DNA from: Dietzia sp. B32
GTDB lineage: Bacteria > Actinomycetota > Actinomycetes > Mycobacteriales > Mycobacteriaceae
Length of the DNA: 64,000 nt
Reading direction: 5' to 3'
NCBI RefSeq assembly: GCF_024732245.1
Contig: NZ_CP093845.1
Location: 2,356,001-2,420,000, forward strand
Positions 33,748 through 41,870 of this stretch are shown in pieces. Position numbers and translations under genes: made by a program. Each line of letters starts with the position of its first letter. The stretch's first letter is position 1. The notes below the pieces were generated by a model. The model saw nothing but the letters and a program-made list of their open reading frames with translations. It made no database searches and had not been told where the DNA came from.

Positions 33748-34526
33748 CAGCTGTAGCCCTGGAACTGCTGCCCCGCAGCACGGTCCTCACCCCCGGCCCC
33801 GGCCGGAAGCGCACCACCTCCGAGCTCAAGGCGATCGCCGAGGAGGCCGGCCGTCGCTTCGATGACCGCGGCCTCTACGGGAACCACGCCGAGATCGACC
33901 CCGCCGAGGTCCTGGCCTGGGCGGGCGAGACGTTCGGTGACGCACTCGCGGTGGCCTGTTCGATGGCCAACACGGTCGTTCCGGAGATGACCGCACCCCA
34001 CGCGCCCGGCGTGGACGTGCTGTTCCTCGACACCAGCTACCACTTCTCCGAGACCGTCGGCGTCCGCGACGCCCTCGCGGCGACGCCCGGACTCAACGTG
34101 GTGGACGTGCGCAGCCCGGCGACCCGCGCCGAGCACGAGGCCGCACTCGGCCCGCGCCCCTTCGAGACCGACCCCGAGCTGTGCTGCCGCCTGCGCAAGG
34201 TGGAGCCCCTCGACGCCGCCCTGTCCGGCTACGAGGCGTGGATCACCGGACTGCGCCGCGTGGACACGGACCACCGGGCCGGTGCGGCCATGGTCGAGTG
34301 GGACGAGAAGCACTCGATGGTCAAGATCAACCCGCTGGTCGCGTGGACCCTGGAGCGCGTGCACAACTACGCCGCCGAGCACGGGTGCCTGCTCAACCCC
34401 TTGCTCGACGACGGCTTCCCGTCGATCGGCTGCGAGCCGTGCACCCGCCGCGTCGAGGCCGGAGCGGATCCCCGCTCGGGTCGCTGGGCGGGATCGTCCA
34501 AGACCGAGTGCGGCATCCACCTGTGA
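33744..34526 (+). CDS. cysH: Adenylylsulfate (APS) reductase
   Basis: 260 residues; ATG 33744 overlaps the sir stop (ATGA). Thioredoxin-dependent reduction of APS to sulfite. The Fe-S cysteines of the APS-type enzyme are present: CC in ELCCRLRKVEPL, and CEPC in IGCEPCTR, and the catalytic C-terminal Cys is in KTECGIHL. Presence of both CC and CxxC marks APS rather than PAPS reductase. It supplies sulfite to the upstream sulfite reductase; both are presumably under the McbR-type operator. Confidence 0.93.
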   Translation: MTAVALELLPRSTVLTPGPGRKRTTSELKAIAEEAGRRFDDRGLYGNHAEIDPAEVLAWAGETFGDALAVACSMANTVVPEMTAPHAPGVDVLFLDTSYHFSETVGVRDALAATPGLNVVDVRSPATRAEHEAALGPRPFETDPELCCRLRKVEPLDAALSGYEAWITGLRRVDTDHRAGAAMVEWDEKHSMVKINPLVAWTLERVHNYAAEHGCLLNPLLDDGFPSIGCEPCTRRVEAGADPRSGRWAGSSKTECGIHL

Positions 34527-35389
34527 CCAGCGCGCTCTCGGCACCGCCCGCCGGTCCCGCACCGGCGGCGTCGCTGGACGGGCTCCCGCTCACCGTGGGC
34601 CTGGCCGGGCGCGAGGTGCTGCTCGTCGGGGCCGGGCCGGTCTCGGCCCGCCGGGCGGTGACCTTCCTCGAGGCCGGCGCGAACCTCCGCGTGGTGGCCC
34701 CGCGCGTCGACCCGGCGATGGCGGACCTGGCCGCGCGGGCGGGCGATCACCTCGTCGTCGTCACCAGGCCGTTCGCCCCGTCCGACCTGGACACTCCCTG
34801 GATGGTGCACGTCGCCACCGGCGACCCCCGGGTCGACGCGGAGATCGCCGCGTCGTGCGAGGAGCGCCGCATCTGGTGCGTCACCGCGGGTGACGCCGAG
34901 CTCGGCTCGGTGCGGGTGCCCGCCCGCACGGCCGTCACCACGCCCGCCGGGATGGTGCGCATCGCCGTCGACTCGGGCGACCCCCGGCGGTCCGTGAGGG
35001 TCGGGCGGCACGTGGCACGCTCGCTGGCCACCGCGCCGGCCGGACTGCGCGCGCGTCGCCGCCCGGCCACAGGGTGGGTGGCGCTCGTGGGTGGCTCCGG
35101 CGACGGTGACCTGCTCACCGTGCGCGCCCGACGCCTCGTCCACGCCGCGGACGTCCTGGTCACCGACGGCGCGGCCGACGCCGCGCTGCTGACGGAACTC
35201 GACGACGACGTCGAGGTGCTCGAGACCGGACCCGGCCTGCCCGCAGCCCGCGTCGCCGAACTGGTGGCGACGCGGTTCGCCGCGGGTCACGGGGTCGTGC
35301 GGATCGCGGCGGCGGCCACCCTGGCCGCGCGGGCCCGCGAACTCGACGCCGTCGGGGTGGAGTTCGAGGTCGTCCCCGGCGTGGTCTGA
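34523..35389 (+). CDS. CysG-like siroheme synthase with truncated methylase domain
   Basis: 288 residues from GTG 34523, overlapping cysH (GTGA). Residues about 15-165 are the precorrin-2 dehydrogenase/ferrochelatase domain (GREVLLVGAGPVSARRAVTFLEAG; VTTPAGMVRIAVDSGDPRRS). Residues about 175-288 resemble the first half of uroporphyrinogen-III methylase, but GxGPGD is GGSGDGD, VRLKGGDP is replaced by VRIAAAATL, and the protein stops at FEVVPGVV, where the second lobe should begin. So the methylase part is probably inactive. It would make siroheme for the reductase, with methylation done elsewhere. Confidence 0.8.
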   Translation: MTSALSAPPAGPAPAASLDGLPLTVGLAGREVLLVGAGPVSARRAVTFLEAGANLRVVAPRVDPAMADLAARAGDHLVVVTRPFAPSDLDTPWMVHVATGDPRVDAEIAASCEERRIWCVTAGDAELGSVRVPARTAVTTPAGMVRIAVDSGDPRRSVRVGRHVARSLATAPAGLRARRRPATGWVALVGGSGDGDLLTVRARRLVHAADVLVTDGAADAALLTELDDDVEVLETGPGLPAARVAELVATRFAAGHGVVRIAAAATLAARARELDAVGVEFEVVPGVV

Positions 35390-35399
35390 GAGGTTCGGT

Positions 35400-36182
35400 C
35401 TAACCCCAGGCGGCGGTGAGGGCGTCGTCGATCCCGTCGCGCACCGCGCTTCGCACCTCGTCGATCGAGGGCGGCGGCCCGGAGTCCCACAGCACGGGTT
35501 CGCCGGCGGCCGCGACGGCGTGACGCGGAGGAAGTCTGGCGTGTTCGCGGCCGTGGTAGACGATGCCCACAGGCAACACCGCAACCCTGGCTCCCGCTTC
35601 GCGCGCGCCGGCCACCATCATCCCGACGCCCTTCTTCACCGAGTCGAGCCGTAGCGTCCTCAGGTCGTCGGCCGAGGAGTTGGTGCCCTCGACGAACGTC
35701 AAGACCACGCCGCCGTCGACGAGCCGGTCGACGCAGAGGCCGATGAGTCGGGCCGCGGCGGCGTCGTGGATGTCGGCGGCCGTGCCCTGGTAGTTCTTCG
35801 CGCGGAAGACCGGCACGGTGCCCGTGTACTCGAAGACCGGGCGCAGCGGGCCGCGGAACAGCGGGTCCTTGGTCAGGCCCGTCCCTTCGCAGAGGAAGCG
35901 AATCCGCTTGTCGAACAGCACGGCGGCCAGCACCGTCGGATCGTGTGCCGACGGGTGGTTGACAGCGACCACGATCCCGACGCCGTCGGCGTGGAGACGG
36001 TGCAGTTCGGAGACGATGTCAGGCGAGATCCGCAGCCGGGGACGGTAGATCGCGTCGACCAGGGTCAGCAGCGGATAGGTGAACCCGTTCCGGCGCCGCC
36101 CCGGCCCGTAGTAGTCGTACACGGCCTCCCAGTTGGCCACGGTGACCTCGGGCCGCGCACCCCGCCTGCCGACTGCGTTCAT
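35400..36182 (-). CDS. 1-acyl-glycerol-3-phosphate acyltransferase family (PlsC-like)
   Basis: 260 residues from ATG 36182; GTG 36188 is an alternative. The acyltransferase H-x4-D motif is NHPSAHDP, and the FPEGTRS-type motif reads FVEGTNS. A block with PVFRAKNYQG follows. It transfers acyl chains to lysophospholipids or another acceptor at the membrane; the specificity is unknown. There is no clear TM helix. It converges on the sulfur operon with only 10 nt between stops. Confidence 0.75.
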   Translation of the reverse strand: MNAVGRRGARPEVTVANWEAVYDYYGPGRRRNGFTYPLLTLVDAIYRPRLRISPDIVSELHRLHADGVGIVVAVNHPSAHDPTVLAAVLFDKRIRFLCEGTGLTKDPLFRGPLRPVFEYTGTVPVFRAKNYQGTAADIHDAAAARLIGLCVDRLVDGGVVLTFVEGTNSSADDLRTLRLDSVKKGVGMMVAGAREAGARVAVLPVGIVYHGREHARLPPRHAVAAAGEPVLWDSGPPPSIDEVRSAVRDGIDDALTAAWG

Positions 36183-36229
36183 GTTCACAGTGTCGCCGAG
36201 CGGATGCCGCGCCGCAGGCGGATTGCGGC

Positions 36230-36949
36230 ATGCTCGACGGGGTGAGCACTCTCGGTACGAATCCCCGCCTCCTGCTGGTCGCCCACGGCACCCGGTCGGC
36301 GGCCGGCCGCCGCGTGCTGGGCCGCGTCCTGCTCGAGACGCGTAAGCAGCTGCCCGGCGTGGACTGCCGGCTCGCCTGGGTGGATGTCCAGTCACCTGGG
36401 CCGGACCGAGTGCTCGCCGACGCGGCGCCGACCGTGGTGGTGCCCGCGTTTCTCGCCCGCGGGTTCCACGTCACGCACGACGTCGGACAGGCCTGCCGCG
36501 AAGCCCCGGGCCCGGTCGTCCAGACACCACACCTCGGCGCGGAGCCGGAGGTCGTCCGGGCGCTGATGCAGCGCCTCGCCGAGTCCGGTGCGGTGGGGGC
36601 ATTCGGCGCCGACGCCGTGGTGCTGGGGGCGGCGGGCAGCAAGAACGAGTCGTCGCTGGCGGAGACGAGGACGCTCGCCGGGACGCTCTCCGACCTGCTG
36701 GGTGTGCCGGTGACCTCCGGTTTCGCCTCGGCGGCGAGCCCGACCATCGCCGAGGCGGTCGAGCGGTTCCGTGCCGGGGGACTGCGGCGGATAGCGGTGG
36801 CGACCCACCTTCTCGCCCCCGGTTTCTTCGCCGACCGGATGGCTGCGGCAGGCGGGGATATCGTCTCTCCACCACTCGGCGCACACCCCGAGATCATTGA
36901 TCTGATTGCCCGGAGATATCGGGACAATTCCGCGTCAATCGACCACTGA
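36230..36949 (+). CDS. Sirohydrochlorin ferrochelatase (CbiX/SirB type)
   Basis: 239 residues from ATG 36230; GTG 36242 is also possible. Two homologous halves: the catalytic-His motif LLLVAHGTR near the N-terminus, a second-half VPAFLARGFHVTHDVGQ, and VATHLLAPGFFADRM. It inserts Fe2+ (or Co2+) into sirohydrochlorin, the last step to siroheme needed by the reductase at 32053. Its location beside the sulfur operon, as with Rv2393 next to nirA-cysH in mycobacteria, supports this. Confidence 0.85.
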   Translation: MLDGVSTLGTNPRLLLVAHGTRSAAGRRVLGRVLLETRKQLPGVDCRLAWVDVQSPGPDRVLADAAPTVVVPAFLARGFHVTHDVGQACREAPGPVVQTPHLGAEPEVVRALMQRLAESGAVGAFGADAVVLGAAGSKNESSLAETRTLAGTLSDLLGVPVTSGFASAASPTIAEAVERFRAGGLRRIAVATHLLAPGFFADRMAAAGGDIVSPPLGAHPEIIDLIARRYRDNSASIDH

Positions 36950-37092
36950 ACAGTTGTCGGATATCCCGGAGAGTTCAGTACTGAAAACATCGGCGGGAGG
37001 TGTTATCCAAAACATACATGTGCGTATTGCGACTTCTCTGTGCATAATGTCTCCATATAGACGGAGCAGGACCGGCCCAGGGGGAAGAAAGC
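36950..37092 (+). promoter_or_regulatory. AT-rich upstream region of lsr2
   Basis: Clearly lower in G+C than neighbours, with several short A+T runs (for example catatag at 37054-37060 and cataat at 37043-37048). Lsr2 binds AT-rich minor grooves, so this is a plausible autoregulatory site as well as the promoter. No single -35/-10 pair is convincing. A ggaagaaag RBS precedes ATG 37093. Confidence 0.45.
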
Positions 37093-37440
37093 ATGGCACA
37101 GCAGTTCCAGGTGCAGTACATCGACGACCTCGACGGAACGGATCTCGGCAGCGAAGCCAATACGATTTCGTTCGCGTTCGACGGTAAGGAATACACGATC
37201 GATCTCAGTGATGAGAATGCTGAGAAGTTCCGCGAGGCCATGGCGCCGTACGTGGAGAACGGACATCGCGTCTCGTCGAGCGGTAAGGCAAAGCCCGCAC
37301 GCCGGGCGGCCGCCAAGTCCTCGTCATCCTCGGGTGATACCAAGGCGATTCGCGAATGGGCACGGAACAACGGATACGAGGTCTCCGACCGCGGTCGAAT
37401 TCCGTCCGACATCATGGACGCCTACGCCGCGGCCAATTGA
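37093..37440 (+). CDS. lsr2: Lsr2 nucleoid-associated protein / xenogeneic silencer
   Basis: 115 residues, standard length. The N-terminal dimerisation domain (about 1-60, starting [28 protein letters not shown]) and the C-terminal DNA-binding domain (about 78-112, [19 protein letters not shown]) are joined by a Lys/Ala/Ser-rich linker. The RGR loop inserts into the AT-rich minor groove. In mycobacteria it silences foreign AT-rich genes. The usual lysS-clpC neighbourhood is not seen here, so this may be a second copy. A terminator follows. Confidence 0.95.
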   Translation: MAQQFQVQYIDDLDGTDLGSEANTISFAFDGKEYTIDLSDENAEKFREAMAPYVENGHRVSSSGKAKPARRAAAKSSSSSGDTKAIREWARNNGYEVSDRGRIPSDIMDAYAAAN

Positions 37441-37533
37441 TACGGATACCGGGGGATACGAACTGAACACGGACGCCGACTGGCCCCGCCGACACCCGAC
37501 GAGGCGGCGAACCGGAATCGCGCACGAAAGTAG

Positions 37534-37570
37534 GGCCCGCAGTCCCCGCAAGGGGCTGCGGGCCTTTCTC
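37534..37570 (+). terminator. Intrinsic terminator of lsr2
   Basis: Stem ggcccgcag (37534-37542)/ctgcgggcc (37556-37564), extended by cccc/gggg around loop GCAA, followed by TTTCTCTT. Confidence 0.85.
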
Positions 37571-37948
37571 TTCGCCTGCTGACCGTGCGGGACCCGGCCG
37601 GCTCTGTGGAGTCGCCCGGCCCGGCCCGGAGCCGACGTCCGAAGTCCTGGTTCCGCCGGGGTGTGCGTCCGGAATCGACCAAAGACGGCGCACAGCCAGG
37701 CCCGGATCGGGCGAAGCGGGCGCGCAGGTCAGAGGGGACGCGCAGGACAGTGGGGACGCGCTTCCGCGAGGCGGCCGCGGCCGGGCTCGAAACGCCGTCA
37801 CGGCATGTAGGACACCGTTGCCGCGGCGTGCTCGGCGGCGCCTGCCCGACGCGGGGCGCTGGTGTGATGGCGGAGCCACGACAACGGCATCACGGCGTCT
37901 GCGGCGACACGCCACACCGCTATGACACCGATCTCCTCGTCGTCGTCG
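37571..37948. other. Intergenic region with no recognised gene
   Basis: Between the lsr2 terminator and the TetR promoter. Open frames on both strands have no start/RBS support and no recognisable motif. The short string ggggacgcgc occurs twice around 37736-37762. Nothing else is supported. Confidence 0.4.
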
Positions 37949-37954
37949 TACCCT
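37949..37954 (+). promoter_or_regulatory. Probable -10 box (TACCCT) of the TetR operon
   Basis: TACCCT ends 6 nt before GTG 37961, supporting this start over ATG 37922. Confidence 0.45.
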
Positions 37955-37960
37955 GCCGGG

Positions 37961-38659
37961 GTGACCCCTTCCTCGCCGCGCGCCGCCACCCGCGCCCCCA
38001 ACCACGCCCAGTACGACGAGGCACTGCGCCGGGGGATCCTCGACGAGGCCACGCGTCGGCTCCGGGACGCGGCGCCGGAGTCGCTGGGGCTGCGGCCGCT
38101 CGCCGCCTCCCAGGGCACCTCCACCACGGCGATCTACACGATGTTCGGCGGCAAGGCCGGCCTGCTCGCGGCCGTCGCGCACGAGGCCGACCGCCAACTC
38201 GCCGCCGCCCTGCGCGAGTCGCTGCGCCACGGCAGCGTCGAGGGCGACATGCGCTCGCTGTGCCGCGCGTACCGGCGGTGGGCGCTGGAGAACGAGGGTC
38301 TCTACGGTCTGGTCGTGGGCGAGCCCGTGCGCTCGCCGCGCGCACGTGTCGCCGGGAACGCGGACGGGCCGGTCGACGCGCTGTGGCGTGAGCCGCTGCT
38401 CGAGGTGGTGGACGCGGCCGTGGACGAGGGCGTGTTCCGCTCCGTCGACGTGCACGAGACGGCCACCACGATCTGGGCGTCGCTGCACGGGGTCGTGTCC
38501 CTGGAGCTGAGCGTGTGGCGGTCCTCGCCCAGCGCGGAGCAGTACTTCGAGACGCAGCTCGCGGCGATCCTGCGGTCGTGGGCGGCGGGGTCGGCGGGCG
38601 GCGCGGTCGGGTTCGGCGCGTACGCCGGCGCCACCGGCACGGGCGGGGTGGCCCGATGA
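37961..38659 (+). CDS. TetR family transcriptional regulator
   Basis: 232 residues from GTG 37961. The N-terminal helix-turn-helix (about residues 20-65; ILDEATRRL, LRPLAASQGTSTTAIYTMFGGKAGL) is typical TetR. The ligand-binding half carries a TetR C-terminal WHG-type pattern (ALENEGLYGLVVGEPV and TIWASLHGVVSLEL). It overlaps the thioesterase-like gene (ATGA), so it probably regulates its own operon in response to an acyl-CoA or a related ligand. Confidence 0.85.
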   Translation: MTPSSPRAATRAPNHAQYDEALRRGILDEATRRLRDAAPESLGLRPLAASQGTSTTAIYTMFGGKAGLLAAVAHEADRQLAAALRESLRHGSVEGDMRSLCRAYRRWALENEGLYGLVVGEPVRSPRARVAGNADGPVDALWREPLLEVVDAAVDEGVFRSVDVHETATTIWASLHGVVSLELSVWRSSPSAEQYFETQLAAILRSWAAGSAGGAVGFGAYAGATGTGGVAR

Positions 38660-39513
38660 CCGATCGCGCGTTCTTCACCCTCGACGAGTCCGGGGCCTAT
38701 GTCCCCACCGTCTTCGCACGTAGCGCCTGGTCGGACAGCATGGTCAACGGCCCCGCCGTCGTCGTGGCCGCGGCCCGCACGCTCGAGCACGAATTCGGTG
38801 CCGAGGAGTTCCACCCCGCCCGCCTCACCGTGGACCTGTTCGCTCCGGTGCGCAATGAACCACTGGTCGTGCGGACCGAGGAGATCCGCAGCGGCAACCG
38901 CATCCGCGTGGCCGACGCCCGCCTGCTCCAGGACGGCAAGGCCGTCGCCCGTGCCACGCTCGTCCAGCTGCGCCGCGGTGAGCAGCCGCCGGGCAGAGTG
39001 TGGCGGTCCGGCCGGGCGCTCGCGGCACCGACCGACGCGGATCCGGGGGAGTCGGGGCCGGGGACCAACGTGTTCTTCGGCAGCGGCGAGCCCGGCCCCT
39101 CGTGGGACCGCGACATGGGTGCGCATCAGAACGACCAGCGCAAGCGCTTCTGGATCCACCCGTTGGACGTGGTGGTGGGGGAGTCGGCGTCCCCGTTCCA
39201 GCGGGCCGTCATCGTCTCCGAGTCCACGAGTCTCATGACGCACTGGGGGGACGAGGGGATCGGCTTCATCAATGCCGACCTCACCGTGGCACTGGCCCGG
39301 CTGCCGAGGTCGGGGGACATCGGGATCGAGGCCGACGAGCACGTCAGCTCGGACGGCGTCGCCGTGGGCACGGCCTCGCTGTTCGACCGCGACGGGATGT
39401 TCGGCACCGGCACCGTGGTGGCGGTGTCCAACGCGGGGCGACAGATCGACTTCACCCGCCGCCGGGCCGACGGTAAATCGCGCCCCGGTTCCGATGAGGC
39501 GACCCGCGTATGA
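38656..39513 (+). CDS. Acyl-CoA thioesterase family protein (double hot-dog)
   Basis: 285 residues. Two hot-dog folds: first about 15-115 (RSAWSDSMVNGPAVVVAAARTLE; LTVDLFAPVRNEPL) and second about 160-265 (SPFQRAVIVSEST; VGTASLFDRDGMFGTGTVVAVSN). This is the thioesterase/TesB-like pattern for hydrolysing acyl-CoA esters. It lies between TetR and a mycothiol-isomerase-type gene, overlapping both by ATGA. Confidence 0.75.
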   Translation: MTDRAFFTLDESGAYVPTVFARSAWSDSMVNGPAVVVAAARTLEHEFGAEEFHPARLTVDLFAPVRNEPLVVRTEEIRSGNRIRVADARLLQDGKAVARATLVQLRRGEQPPGRVWRSGRALAAPTDADPGESGPGTNVFFGSGEPGPSWDRDMGAHQNDQRKRFWIHPLDVVVGESASPFQRAVIVSESTSLMTHWGDEGIGFINADLTVALARLPRSGDIGIEADEHVSSDGVAVGTASLFDRDGMFGTGTVVAVSNAGRQIDFTRRRADGKSRPGSDEATRV

Positions 39514-40361
39514 CCGCCCGGCTCGGCCAGACCAGGATGCTCGACGCGCTCGAGGCGCAGGTCGGGCTGGTGCGGTTCGCGCTGGCCGGGGACGGGCCCG
39601 GTACCGTCGTGGACGTCACCGCCCCGGTGGCCTCGTGCCCGGGCTGGACCGTGCACGACCTGGTGGTCCACCTGGGCATCGTCAACTGGTGGGGCGGCGC
39701 CACGGTCCGCGAGGCCACGCCCGACTCGCGGACCCGGGGGATGAGCCCGGTGAAGCACTCCGCGCCGCCGGCGACCGAGGGGTCCGCCGCGCTCGTCGAC
39801 TGGTACTCCGGTCTCACCGCCGAGATGCTCCGGACCTTCACCGACACCGCCCCCGACGCTCCCGCCTGGACCTTCTCCGGCCCGGGCCGCGCCGACTTCT
39901 GGCCGCGGCGCCAGCTCCACGAGACCCTCGTCCACCGGTGGGACATCGAGAACGCCCTGCACGGTGCCGCCGCCACCACTCCCGTACCGGAGGACGTCGC
40001 CGTGGACACGGTCGACGAGTTCTGCACCGTCATGCGCCCGCACATGGCCGCCCACGTGCCGCCGCTCGCGGTGACGATCCGACTGCGCGCCGTACCCCAC
40101 GGCCCGGAGGGGGCGGCCGCGGGAGGCCTCGCCACGGGCGCAGAACCGCTGGGGGCGGGGTCCCTCGGTGCGGTGGAGTGGGAGCTGCCCGCAACGGACG
40201 GTGCGGGCCCCGACCCCACGGGCGTGGTCGAGGTGGCGGGGCCGCCGGAGACCCTCGCGCTGCTGTTGTGGGGACGCGTCGGTGCCGACGCCGCAGGACT
40301 GGAGATCACCGGCGACCGCGACGGCCTCGACGCCGCCCTGGAGGCCGGACTGTCCACGTGA
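39510..40361 (+). CDS. Maleylpyruvate-isomerase family mycothiol-dependent protein
   Basis: 283 residues. N-terminal DinB-like four-helix domain with the family signature SCPGWTVHDLVVHLG and, further on, RRQLHETLVHRWDIENA, whose His residues bind a metal in mycothiol-dependent enzymes. The C-terminal domain (about 185-283) matches the sterol-carrier-like MDMPI tail. The natural reaction is unknown: isomerisation or mycothiol conjugation. Last gene of the TetR operon. Confidence 0.82.
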   Translation: MTARLGQTRMLDALEAQVGLVRFALAGDGPGTVVDVTAPVASCPGWTVHDLVVHLGIVNWWGGATVREATPDSRTRGMSPVKHSAPPATEGSAALVDWYSGLTAEMLRTFTDTAPDAPAWTFSGPGRADFWPRRQLHETLVHRWDIENALHGAAATTPVPEDVAVDTVDEFCTVMRPHMAAHVPPLAVTIRLRAVPHGPEGAAAGGLATGAEPLGAGSLGAVEWELPATDGAGPDPTGVVEVAGPPETLALLLWGRVGADAAGLEITGDRDGLDAALEAGLST

Positions 40362-40374
40362 GCGGGCCGACGCA

Positions 40375-40803
40375 GTGAGGTTTCCCGCCGCGGTGGCGTT
40401 GGTCGCGGTCGGTGGCGCCGTCGGGACCTACGCGCGTGTCGCGGTGTCGCTGGCGGTCCCCGACCCGGCGCTCGTGGCGACCCTGGTCGTGAACCTGGTG
40501 GGTGCGTTCGCCCTCGGGTATGTGGCGACCCGGTTCGCCGACGCCGGTGGACCCGATGGTGCGAGTCGGGACCGGGAACGACGACGACGAGGTACGCGGC
40601 TGCTGCTCGGCACCGGCTTCTGCGGGGGATTCACCACCTACTCCCTCGTCGCCCTGGAGGCCGCGATGCTCATGCAACGGGGCGATGTGCCCGTCGCCGT
40701 CCTCTACGCCGCCGCCACGCTGGCTCTGGGCGCGGCGGCGACGATGCTCGGGATCGTTCTGGCGTCCCGGGGGCGCCGGGACCGGGCGCGGGCGGCCACG
40801 TGA
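40375..40803 (+). CDS. crcB: Fluoride channel subunit FluC/CrcB (first copy)
   Basis: 142 residues from GTG 40375. Four TM helices; GGAVGTYARVAVSL, VVNLVGAFALGYVATRF and the pore motif GFCGGFTTYSLVALE are CrcB hallmarks. It exports fluoride as a dual-topology dimer or heterodimer. A charged Arg-rich loop (GASRDRERRRRG) lies between TM2 and TM3. It overlaps the second crcB gene (GTGA), pointing to a heterodimeric channel. No fluoride riboswitch is seen upstream. Confidence 0.92.
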   Translation: MRFPAAVALVAVGGAVGTYARVAVSLAVPDPALVATLVVNLVGAFALGYVATRFADAGGPDGASRDRERRRRGTRLLLGTGFCGGFTTYSLVALEAAMLMQRGDVPVAVLYAAATLALGAAATMLGIVLASRGRRDRARAAT

Positions 40804-41225
40804 ACATCACCCTGGTGCCCATGACGTGGGACGACGCCGTCCTGGCCGGGTGGCTCGCGCTGGGCGGGGGCGGCGGCGCGGCACTGCGGTACGTGCTGGA
40901 CGTGGCGGTGTCGTCGCGCTGGCGCCGCACGTTTCCCCTGGCGACGTTCCTCATCAACGTGTCGGGTTCACTGGCCCTCGGCCTGCTCGTGGGCTGGTAC
41001 TACGCGGGCTCCGCAGGGCCGGGCTGGTCACTGGCGGTCCCCGTGATCGGCACCGGTCTGCTCGGCGGGTACACGACGTTCTCCACCGCGAGCTACGACA
41101 CGCTCCGCCTCGGCCGCGAGGGGCGGGTCGGCATGGCGCTGGCCTACGCGGTGGGCACGATGGTCGTCACGATCATCGCCGCCGCGCTGGGCTTGTGGCT
41201 GGGCGCGCGGTGGGCCACGGTGTAG
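40800..41225 (+). CDS. crcB: Fluoride channel subunit FluC/CrcB (second copy)
   Basis: 141 residues from GTG 40800. It has the same four-helix family pattern: GGGGGAALRYVLDV, FLINVSGSLALGLLVGW and GTGLLGGYTTFSTASYD. Adjacent paired crcB genes in actinobacteria encode two halves inserted in opposite orientations. Confidence 0.92.
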   Translation: MNITLVPMTWDDAVLAGWLALGGGGGAALRYVLDVAVSSRWRRTFPLATFLINVSGSLALGLLVGWYYAGSAGPGWSLAVPVIGTGLLGGYTTFSTASYDTLRLGREGRVGMALAYAVGTMVVTIIAAALGLWLGARWATV

Positions 41226-41254
41226 TGATGGGCGCGGTGAAGTGATGGGGCATC
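41221..41254 (+). repeat. 17-bp imperfect tandem repeat at the crcB/thpR junction
   Basis: 41221-41237 and 41238-41254 share tg(t/a)agtgatggg over the first 11 bases. Copy 1 spans the crcB TAG, and copy 2 contains the thpR GTG/ATG start. Confidence 0.6.
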
Positions 41255-41835
41255 GGATGTTCGTCGCGGTCATGCCACCCGACGGGGTCCGCGAGGAACT
41301 GGAGCGGTTCCTCGAACCGCGGCCGGGCCTGACGTGGACGAACCCCGCCCAGTGGCACCTCACCCTGACGTTCTGTCCCGACGTCGACGACTGGCGCCTC
41401 GACGAGCTGACCGAGCGGGTGGAGGCGGTCGCCCGGAAGCACGAGCCGTTCACGCTACGACTGGCCGGCGCGGGGGCGTTTCCGTCCGTCGAGCGGGCGA
41501 AGGTGTTGTGGGCGGGGGTCGATCAGTCCGAGGATCGGCCGCTGAACGCACTGGCGGCGGGCGTCCGCTCGGCCGCCAATGCGTCGGGCTGCGCCCCGGA
41601 CGGCGCCCGGTTCCGTCCGCACCTCACGCTCGCCCGGCTCGGCGGCCGTGACGATGCGACCGCCTGGCTGCGGGTGCTCGACACCTTCACGAGCAGCCGG
41701 TGGGAGGTCTCCGAGATCGCACTCGTCGACTCGTTCCTCGGCGAGGGGCCGCGGGGCCGGGCCCGCCACGAGGTCGTGGCCCGGTTACCGCTGGGTGCGG
41801 GCGAGCGACGCTGGTGGGACCCGTCAGGGGGCTGA
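41245..41835 (+). CDS. thpR: RNA 2',3'-cyclic phosphodiesterase (2'-5' RNA ligase family)
   Basis: 196 residues from ATG 41245 (GTG 41242 is also possible). It has both H-x-T-x motifs of the 2H phosphoesterase family: His38 in WHLTLTF and His126 in PHLTLAR. It opens cyclic phosphates on RNA and can ligate 2'-5' tRNA halves in vitro. The start region carries a 17-bp duplication. It is downstream of the crcB pair, functionally unrelated. Confidence 0.88.
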   Translation: MGHRMFVAVMPPDGVREELERFLEPRPGLTWTNPAQWHLTLTFCPDVDDWRLDELTERVEAVARKHEPFTLRLAGAGAFPSVERAKVLWAGVDQSEDRPLNALAAGVRSAANASGCAPDGARFRPHLTLARLGGRDDATAWLRVLDTFTSSRWEVSEIALVDSFLGEGPRGRARHEVVARLPLGAGERRWWDPSGG

Positions 41836-41857
41836 ATCGGGCGGGCCGGGCGACGGC

Positions 41858-41863
41858 TACCGT
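41858..41863 (+). promoter_or_regulatory. Probable -10 box (TACCGT) of the nucleosidase gene
   Basis: TACCGT ends 7 nt before GTG 41871; no Shine-Dalgarno sequence. Confidence 0.4.
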
Positions 41864-41870
41864 ATGGTCC

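Noticed and set aside
40330-40375. Possible fluoride riboswitch before the crcB pair
   Set aside because: Only 13 nt separate the previous stop from the crcB start; no room for the crcB motif.
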